A stretch of DNA of 11,023 bases from Gemmatimonadota bacterium. GTDB taxonomy: Bacteria > Gemmatimonadota > Gemmatimonadetes > Gemmatimonadales > GWC2-71-9. The stretch is taken from assembly GCA_003220955.1 (NCBI GenBank), contig QHTW01000127.1, forward strand, positions 1 through 11,023, in the 5' to 3' direction. Numbering within the stretch: the first letter of the stretch is position 1; each line of letters starts with the position of its first letter. The position numbers were made by a program, and so were the translations under genes. This document shows, in pieces, positions 6,567-11,023 of the stretch. The notes under the pieces are model-generated. The model saw only the letters and a list, made by a program, of their open reading frames with translations. It did no database searches and was not told where the DNA came from.

Positions 6567-7322
6567 ATGCCTGACACGGTCAACCTAGCCGTCCCACAAC
6601 GCATCCTCGTCGTCGACGACGAGCCCGACATCACGGCGCTCGTCGCGTACCACCTCGCGAAAGAAGGCTATCGCGTCACGACGGCCGGCACCGGCGCCGA
6701 TGCGCTGCGCTCGGCGCGCGAAGAGCGGCCCGACATGGTCGTGCTGGACCTCATGCTGCCGGGCCATTCAGGATTCGAGGTGCTCGCCGAGCTCCGCCGG
6801 CGCGATGAGACGCGCGACGTCGGCGTCCTGCTGCTCACCGCGCGCAAAGAAGAGCCCGATCGCATCAAGGGTCTCTCCCTCGGCGCGGATGACTATCTCG
6901 CCAAGCCGTTTTCCCCGAAAGAGCTCGTGCTGCGCGTGGGCGCGATTCTCCGTCGCCTCGCCGCACCGCCGGTGGCGGCCGGCGGTCGCCTGGTCGCCGG
7001 GCCGATCGTGCTCGACCGCACCGCCCACCGCGTCACCGCCGACGGCAAAGACGTCGAGCTGACCGCCACAGAGTTCAAGCTGCTGGAGCGCCTGATCGAA
7101 CGCCGCGACCGCGTGCAATCGCGTTCGCAACTCCTGGAATCGGTGTGGCAGGCGCAGCCCGACATCCAGACGCGCACGGTGGACATGCACGTGCAGCGCC
7201 TGCGCACCAAGCTCGGCACCTCTGGTGACTGGATCGAAACGGTGCGTGCCGTGGGATACCGGTTCCGGGAGCCGGCCGCACTTCCGCGCTCGTCCACGGG
7301 CACTCGCCGCCGCCGCACATGA
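6567..7322 (+). CDS. phoB: PhoB-type response regulator (OmpR/PhoB family)
   Basis: DNA-binding regulator of 251 residues. The receiver domain (about 12-128) has the acidic pair Asp17-Asp18, phospho-acceptor Asp61 in LDLMLPG, Thr91, and Lys113 in YLAKPF. After a short linker, the C-terminal winged helix (about 145-240) contains ELTATEFKLLERL, RTVDMHVQRLR and ETVRAVGYRF, the recognition-helix and wing pattern of the OmpR/PhoB group. Its stop overlaps the phoR start as ATGA, so the two are co-translated. The phosphate role is inferred from three things: similarity of the KPFSPKELVLRV region to PhoB, the PAS-containing partner kinase, and PhoB-like repeats ahead of the next two transcription units. 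The N-terminal MPDTVNLAVPQ is a short tail before the domain; ATG 6567 has no clear ribosome site. No PhoB box was seen at its own promoter, so autoregulation is not evident. Confidence 0.9.
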   Translation: MPDTVNLAVPQRILVVDDEPDITALVAYHLAKEGYRVTTAGTGADALRSAREERPDMVVLDLMLPGHSGFEVLAELRRRDETRDVGVLLLTARKEEPDRIKGLSLGADDYLAKPFSPKELVLRVGAILRRLAAPPVAAGGRLVAGPIVLDRTAHRVTADGKDVELTATEFKLLERLIERRDRVQSRSQLLESVWQAQPDIQTRTVDMHVQRLRTKLGTSGDWIETVRAVGYRFREPAALPRSSTGTRRRRT

Positions 7323-9028
7323 AGCTCGTCACGCGGCTGTTCGCGAGCATGGGGCTGCTCGTGGCCGCGGCGGTTATCGGATCGATCATCGCCGCGGACG
7401 TGCTGCTCCGCAGGCACCTCGAGCGAGAAATCGCCGGCGAGCTGGAGCGCGAGGCGCGGCTGGTCGCCGCCTTCACGCCGACCGACTCCTCACGCTGGCC
7501 AGAGTTCGCGGCGCTCGCCGGCGCGAGACTCGGACGCCGCGTGACCTTGATCGATGCCGACGGCCACGTCCGCGGCGACACCGAGTTCGATCGCGCATCC
7601 CTGGCGCGGCTCGAGAACCATCGCACGCGGCCTGAGGTCCGAGCCGTGCTGGACTCGGCCGAGCGTGTCGGAACGAACACACGGTTGAGCGCGTCCACCA
7701 ACGAACCGCAGCTCTACGTCGCCATCAAGGACGGCCCCCCAGGACTCGCCGTGGTCCGCGTATCCACGACTCTGGTCGTCGTCGATGAGCAGGTCCACGC
7801 CGTCCAGCGCGCCGTCGGCGCCGCCGGGCTGGTGTTGCTGCTGGCGGCGTGGCTCGTCGCCTGGCTGCTCGCTCGCGCGCTCGCCCGGCCCTTGCTGCGG
7901 ATCGCCGATGCCGCCCGTGACATCGCCGCCGGCCGAGCCGCGGAATTTCCCGACGTGCATGTTCCCGAGCTCGCGCATCACGTCGACGCGCTCCGCGCCA
8001 TGCATGACCAGCTCGAACGCCGCTTCGAGGACCTGCGGCGTGAGCGCGAGGAGTCGCGCACACTCGTCGAAGCGCTGTCCGACGGCGTACTCGCCGCCGA
8101 CAACCGCGGCACGGTCATCTCGACGAACGCGGCCGCGCGACGGCTGCTCGGCTATGGTCCAACCGAACCGCTGCTGCCACTCAGCGAGCTGTTCCACGAT
8201 CGTGCGCACCGGGCACTGATGCGTGAGGTGTTGACCGGCGCGGTCCTGGAGGGACGTGAGCTCGATCTCGGGGACCGCACCGTGCTCGTTTCGGCGCGAC
8301 CGCTCGCGGACGGCGGAACCCTGCTCGTGCTGAATGATGTGAGTGAGCTGCGGCTGCTGGAAACGATCCGGCGCGATTTCGTCGCCAACGTCTCGCACGA
8401 GCTCAAGACCCCGCTGACGGCCATCGCCGGCTACGCCGAAACGCTCGCGGCCGAAGCCCTCGACTCTCAGGCGGTCGGCTTCGCGCAGACGATCGTGGAC
8501 AATGCGCGCCGCATGCAGCGCCTGGTGGATGATCTGCTCGACCTTTCGCGGATCGAGTCGGGTGGCTGGCGGCCTGAGCCGCGGATGCTGGGCGTCGATG
8601 CCGCCGCGCGCGAGGCGTGGCGCCCGTTCGCGGAACGGGCGTCCAGCCGCACGATCGAGCTCGAAACCGCCACCGATTCGGCCGCCGTGAACAGCGATCC
8701 CGAGGCGCTGCGTCAGATCTTTACGAACCTGTTCGACAACGCGCTGCGGCACACGCCCGAGGGGGGGCGCATCCGCGTCACGGCAGAGCAGGAAGGCGAC
8801 GAAACGGTCGTTCGCGTCAGTGACACGGGCAGCGGGATTCCGAGCGATCACCTTCCCAGGATTTTCGAGCGGTTCTACCGGGTCGACCCCAGCCGGTCCC
8901 GCCAGGAAGGCGGCACCGGGCTCGGCCTGGCGATCGTGAAGCACCTCGTCGAGGCACATGGCGGGCGTGTGGAAGCCGACAGCGAGCTTGGGCGGGGAAC
9001 CACAATCCGTTTGTACTTCCCGACTTAA
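7319..9028 (+). CDS. phoR: PhoR-type sensor histidine kinase
   Basis: Inner-membrane kinase of 569 residues, partner of the PhoB encoded just upstream. Transmembrane helix 1 lies at about 10-30. A periplasmic domain of about 135 residues follows, larger than that of E. coli PhoR, which has almost none. Helix 2 lies at about 166-188, then a HAMP linker (about 189-240), and a PAS domain (about 247-342, with ALSDGVLAADNRG). The dimerisation helix bears phospho-acceptor His360 in VSHELKTPLTAIAGY. The ATP-binding domain has Asn474 in the N box (NLFDNALRHTP), DTGSGIP (502-508), FERFYRVD and GGTGLGLAIV (531-540). The layout is that of PhoR from B. subtilis and many other bacteria. All catalytic motifs are intact. 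No terminator follows; the stop TAA at 9026-9028 is only 3 nt before the PhoB-like repeats, so read-through into the glycosyltransferase is possible. Confidence 0.92.
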   Translation: MKLVTRLFASMGLLVAAAVIGSIIAADVLLRRHLEREIAGELEREARLVAAFTPTDSSRWPEFAALAGARLGRRVTLIDADGHVRGDTEFDRASLARLENHRTRPEVRAVLDSAERVGTNTRLSASTNEPQLYVAIKDGPPGLAVVRVSTTLVVVDEQVHAVQRAVGAAGLVLLLAAWLVAWLLARALARPLLRIADAARDIAAGRAAEFPDVHVPELAHHVDALRAMHDQLERRFEDLRREREESRTLVEALSDGVLAADNRGTVISTNAAARRLLGYGPTEPLLPLSELFHDRAHRALMREVLTGAVLEGRELDLGDRTVLVSARPLADGGTLLVLNDVSELRLLETIRRDFVANVSHELKTPLTAIAGYAETLAAEALDSQAVGFAQTIVDNARRMQRLVDDLLDLSRIESGGWRPEPRMLGVDAAAREAWRPFAERASSRTIELETATDSAAVNSDPEALRQIFTNLFDNALRHTPEGGRIRVTAEQEGDETVVRVSDTGSGIPSDHLPRIFERFYRVDPSRSRQEGGTGLGLAIVKHLVEAHGGRVEADSELGRGTTIRLYFPT

Positions 9029-9031
9029 CTC

Positions 9032-9070
9032 CCGTTACACAGCCGTAACGCTCCTGTCATCAGCTGTTGA
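9032..9070 (+). promoter_or_regulatory. PhoB-box array ahead of the glycosyltransferase-PAP2 operon
   Basis: Three 7-bp direct repeats start exactly 11 bp apart: CCGTTAC at 9032, CCGTAAC at 9043 and CTGTCAT at 9054. The last is a perfect match to the E. coli PhoB half-site. A fourth, CTGTTGA, follows at 9064 one base out of phase. Seven bases plus a 4-bp spacer is the known PhoB arrangement. The site sits between phoR and the glycosyltransferase, on the same strand as both. Because a PhoB box normally replaces the -35 element, transcription would begin around 9083-9095. Confidence 0.72.
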
Positions 9071-9088
9071 CGCGTGACCAACATCGTT

Positions 9089-10096
9089 GTGTCGTGCGAA
9101 ATCGCGCTTGTCACGGACACTTACACGCCGCAGGTCAACGGCGTCACGACAGTGGTCGCCCGGATCGCGAGCGTGCTACGCGAATTCGGCCACCAGGTCG
9201 CGGTCGTCGCACCACGGTACCCCAGCCGCGCCGCTGAGGCGCCGGGTGAATTGCGCATTCCATCGGCGGCATTTCCGCCATATCCGGCGATCCGGCTCTC
9301 GCTGCCGCAGTTCGGCGCGGTCGCCCGCTTTCTCGATCCGTTCGAGCCTGAGCTCGTCCACGTCGCGACGGAAGGCCCGCTGGGACTGATGGGCCGCCGC
9401 TACGCCAAGCGGCGCGGCATTCCGCTCGTGACGTCGTATCACACGAATTTCCCCCAGTACGCGCGGCATTACGGTGCCGGGGCGCTGGAGCCACTCGTGT
9501 GGAAATGGCTGCGCTGGTTCCACCGGCCCGCGGTTCTCACGCAGACGCCGGGAGAGGCCGTCGCCGCTGAGCTCAAGAGCCGCGGCATCGGCAACCCGAT
9601 CGTCTGGGGTCGCGGCGTCGACACGGCGCACTTCAATCCGGGACGGCGCAGCGCCGGCTGGCGCCGCTGGCTCGCCGGTGGGGATGACACCGCGGTCGTC
9701 CTGCACGTCGGCCGTCTAGCCCCCGAGAAGAGCATCGACGTCCTCATGGAGGCGTGGACTGCGACGCACGAAGGCGCCGGCCAGCGCGCCACCTTCGTGG
9801 TGGCGGGCGAGGGACCGGAAACGCGGCGGCTCCTGACCCAGCTGCCGTGGGTGCGGCAGCTCGGATTTCTCGATCGTGGGAAGCTTGCAGACGTGTATGC
9901 GAGCGCGGACATCTGTGTGCTGCCATCCAAGACCGAGACGTGTGGCCTCGTGGCGCTCGAAGCGATGGCCTCTGGCCTTGCGGTCGTGGCGGCTGATGCC
10001 GGCGGCTTCCGCGAGAGCATTACCCAGGGCGCAGCGGCGTCCTGGTTGCTCCGGACGATGCGACCGGATTTGCCGCGGAGATACTTTCGCTTGTGA
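9089..10096 (+). CDS. GT4-family glycosyltransferase, truncated by frame break
   Basis: Retaining, GT-B-fold glycosyltransferase. The N-terminal domain begins EIALVTDTYTPQVNGV, with the glycine-rich acceptor-side loop. The C-terminal domain has VLHVGRLAPEKS, VVAGEGPE and the EX7E motif ETCGLVALE, the nucleotide-sugar site. The closest relatives I recognise are mannosyltransferase-like and diacylglycerol glycosyltransferases such as MgtA and SqdX; donor and acceptor are not visible. No transmembrane helix is seen, so a cytoplasmic or peripheral membrane enzyme. The true frame ends near 10031; the last 20 or so residues to 10096 are out of frame, and the real C-terminus is at 10033-10266. Restoring one base gives about 392 residues, a normal GT4 length. 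GTG at 9074 also opens the frame, but it would lie upstream of a transcript begun at the PhoB box, so GTG at 9089 is preferred. Neither has a clear ribosome site. Confidence 0.88.
   Translation: MSCEIALVTDTYTPQVNGVTTVVARIASVLREFGHQVAVVAPRYPSRAAEAPGELRIPSAAFPPYPAIRLSLPQFGAVARFLDPFEPELVHVATEGPLGLMGRRYAKRRGIPLVTSYHTNFPQYARHYGAGALEPLVWKWLRWFHRPAVLTQTPGEAVAAELKSRGIGNPIVWGRGVDTAHFNPGRRSAGWRRWLAGGDDTAVVLHVGRLAPEKSIDVLMEAWTATHEGAGQRATFVVAGEGPETRRLLTQLPWVRQLGFLDRGKLADVYASADICVLPSKTETCGLVALEAMASGLAVVAADAGGFRESITQGAAASWLLRTMRPDLPRRYFRL
10031..10033 (+). other. Single-base deletion in the glycosyltransferase
   Basis: The frame reading ESITQG continues as SGVLVAPDDATGF only after a -1 shift. One missing base between 10031 and 10032 (GGCG-CAGC, expected GGC GNC AGC) restores the normal GT4 sequence QG-x-SG. 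The site is GC-rich with repeated GC and GCG units, where both replication slippage and base-calling errors are common. Confidence 0.8.
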
Positions 10097-10266
10097 TCGC
10101 GCCCCAGCGTCGCGCCGAAATCGCGACGGCTGCGCGCGCCGCGGCGCTGGCGCGCGACGTCGCGCCCGAGAACCTCGCGCTGCTGCAACAGTATGCGGCT
10201 GCGGCGGGCCACACCGCCGCGGGAGCCTTCACGCGGACGGCGCAGCCGGTCGAGGCGGGGGTTTGA
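10033..10266 (+). pseudogene. Glycosyltransferase, C-terminal fragment after the frame break
   Basis: 77 codons without a start codon, completing the GT4 enzyme. They read SGVLVAPDDATGFAAEI, the helix and loop that close the sugar-nucleotide pocket in GT-B enzymes, then a variable helical tail. The reading frame and amino-acid pattern are intact, and its stop TGA forms TGATG with the ATG of the PAP2 gene. That coupling shows this is the natural end of the glycosyltransferase gene. If the break is real, ribosomes would stop at 10096 and coupling to PAP2 would be lost. Confidence 0.85.
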
Positions 10267-10694
10267 TGCGCTGGCTCACACACCTGGGCGGCGCGCGGGT
10301 GACGATCGGGATCGGCCTCGGCCTGATCGCCGTCGGCGAGCAGCTGCTCGGACTGGCGGCGTTGTTCGCGCTGACGACATCGCACCTGGCCGTCCAAGTG
10401 CTCAAGCGTGCGGTGGCGCGTCCGCGGCCGTGCGATGCCACCGGCCGCCCGCTCGCGCTCATCGATCTGCCCGATCCGTTCTCCTTCCCATCGGGGCACG
10501 CCGCGGCGGCGAGCGCGGTGGGCGGAACGATCGCGATCGCGCATCCGGTGCTCGCCCCGCTGTTGTTGCCGCTGGCGGCGCTGATCGCTGCGTCCCGGGT
10601 GAGCCTGCGCGTCCATCACGTCGGCGACGTGATAGGCGGAGCGCTACTGGGCCTGATTGCCGCCATCGGCGCCGCGCTTCTCATACTGCATTAG
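10266..10694 (+). CDS. PAP2-family (phosphatidic acid phosphatase type 2) membrane phosphatase
   Basis: Membrane phosphatase of 142 residues carrying the full three-part PAP2 signature: KX6RP at 47-55 (KRAVARPRP), PSGH at 75-78 with the general-acid His78, and SRX5HXXXD at 110-121 with nucleophile His117. Hydrophobic stretches at about 11-36, 80-106 and 122-141 fit a compact polytopic protein. It is shorter than most PAP2 enzymes (often 180-250), but no catalytic part is missing. Enzymes of this family remove phosphate from phosphatidic acid, phosphatidylglycerophosphate or undecaprenyl pyrophosphate; sequence alone does not say which. The start ATG overlaps the glycosyltransferase stop (TGATG), so the two are one unit under the PhoB-like array. 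That pairing makes production of diacylglycerol acceptor for a glycolipid the most attractive reading. A role in undecaprenyl carrier recycling is the main alternative. Confidence 0.88.
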   Translation: MRWLTHLGGARVTIGIGLGLIAVGEQLLGLAALFALTTSHLAVQVLKRAVARPRPCDATGRPLALIDLPDPFSFPSGHAAAASAVGGTIAIAHPVLAPLLLPLAALIAASRVSLRVHHVGDVIGGALLGLIAAIGAALLILH

Positions 10695-10746
10695 CCGTTC
10701 GAACATGTGCCCGGCGGCGGATTGCACGGCCGACCGTTCGGGTGCC

Positions 10747-10780
10747 CAGGTAGCCGAGGCTGGTTTGGCTCGGCTATCTG
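10747..10780 (+). terminator. Strong hairpin after the PAP2 gene, probable terminator
   Basis: CAGGTAGCCGAG (10747-10758) pairs with CTCGGCTATCTG (10769-10780) over 12 bp with one G-U pair and a 10-nt loop. It lies 52 nt after the PAP2 stop. No T-run follows, so it is not a classical intrinsic terminator. It ends 3 nt before the next PhoB-like box, which would suit insulating the downstream promoter from read-through. Confidence 0.5.
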
Positions 10781-10783
10781 CGC

Positions 10784-10801
10784 CTGTTACAGAGCCGTGA
10801 C
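10784..10801 (+). promoter_or_regulatory. PhoB box ahead of the porin-like gene
   Basis: CTGTTAC (10784) and CCGTGAC (10795) are direct repeats 11 bp apart, closely matching the pair CCGTTAC/CCGTAAC ahead of the glycosyltransferase; the spacers are also alike (AGAG here, ACAG there). A weaker CTGTTCG at 10812 is out of phase. TGATAT at 10820-10825 is a possible -10, though further from the box than usual. This would give a leader of about 45 nt. Confidence 0.68.
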
Positions 10802-10865
10802 ATTCGTACTGCTGTTCGGTGATATGCAGACGCGACTCTTGGGTGCCCAGCACATTCACCTTTTC

Positions 10866-10871
10866 GAGGAG
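10866..10871 (+). promoter_or_regulatory. Ribosome binding site fixing the GTG start at 10879
   Basis: GAGGAG lies 7 nt before the GTG at 10879, the normal distance. It supports GTG over the internal ATG further into the signal peptide. Confidence 0.7.
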
Positions 10872-10878
10872 TCACACC

Positions 10879-11023
10879 GTGCACGTACGACCACTGTTGA
10901 GCCTCGCCGCGGCAGGCGCCCTCAGCGCGATGTCGGCCACCGGCCTCAGCGCGCAGGCTCAAGCCCCACAGGCACCACAGGTCACCGTCAGCGGCGTTTC
11001 CTATCTGCAGTACCTCTATCAGC
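10879..11023 (+). CDS. Exported protein, probable porin (5' end only)
   Basis: Only 48 codons are in the window. They encode a typical Sec signal peptide: MHVRP, a hydrophobic core LLSLAAAGALSAMSATG, and a likely cleavage at LSA or AQA near residues 26-28. A short Gln/Pro/Ala linker (QAQAPQAPQ) follows, then VTVSGVSYLQYLYQ, an alternating pattern that looks like the first beta-strand of an outer-membrane barrel. The class of porin cannot be fixed from this. The PhoB-like box directly upstream suggests uptake of phosphate or phosphorylated compounds, as with PhoE or OprO/OprP, but that is inference from regulation. An unrelated secreted protein is possible. Confidence 0.7.
   Translation, partial: MHVRPLLSLAAAGALSAMSATGLSAQAQAPQAPQVTVSGVSYLQYLYQ

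Noticed and set aside
7490..8959. Long open frame of about 489 codons on the minus strand opposite phoR
   Set aside because: Shadow of the kinase gene; composition is typical of an antisense frame and no family is recognisable.
10695..10746. Repeated CCGTTCG (10695 and 10734) as extra PhoB half-sites
   Set aside because: Copies are 39 bp apart, not a multiple of 11, and lack the TTAC/TCAT end.

Overview
This is high-GC DNA (roughly two-thirds GC by eye) with tightly packed genes, overlapping start/stop codons, a periplasmic nucleotidase and the start of a predicted outer-membrane porin-like protein. It suggests a Gram-negative bacterium. Gene style and the porin N-terminus look like Gemmatimonadota to me, but that assignment rests on recognition, not on a marker gene.

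Left half, minus strand (6512 down to 1): a purine-nucleotide scavenging operon. In order of transcription it holds a secreted two-module nucleotidase (CpdB-like 2',3'-cyclic phosphodiesterase/3'-nucleotidase fused to a UshA-like 5'-nucleotidase, the YfkN arrangement), adenosine deaminase with an unusual N-terminal domain, a NupC-type concentrative nucleoside transporter, and a trimeric-type purine nucleoside phosphorylase that runs off the left edge. The junctions are tight: TGATG, then GTGA, then a gap of about 20 nt. Together they would free phosphate and nucleosides from nucleotides outside the cytoplasm, import the nucleosides, deaminate adenosine to inosine, and split inosine or guanosine into base and ribose-1-phosphate.

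Right half, plus strand (6567 to 11023): a phoB-phoR two-component pair overlapping by ATGA, then a GT4 glycosyltransferase and a PAP2-family lipid phosphatase joined by TGATG, then a strong hairpin and the first 48 codons of a porin-like gene. PhoB-box-like direct repeats with an exact 11-bp period lie just before the glycosyltransferase (9032-9070) and before the porin-like gene (10784-10801). The right half therefore reads as a local Pho regulon. A plausible inferred role for the glycosyltransferase-PAP2 pair is glycolipid production replacing phospholipid when phosphate is scarce.

Three genes are broken although the protein sequence on both sides of each break is well conserved: the nucleotidase (near 4665), adenosine deaminase (near 2483) and the glycosyltransferase (near 10032). 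Each lost length is of the form 3n+1. The two larger losses look like deletions between short direct repeats. They may be recent mutations or sequence/assembly errors; the window alone cannot decide. No RNA genes, insertion sequences, CRISPR arrays or phage genes were seen. No stretch over 300 bases lacks a gene.
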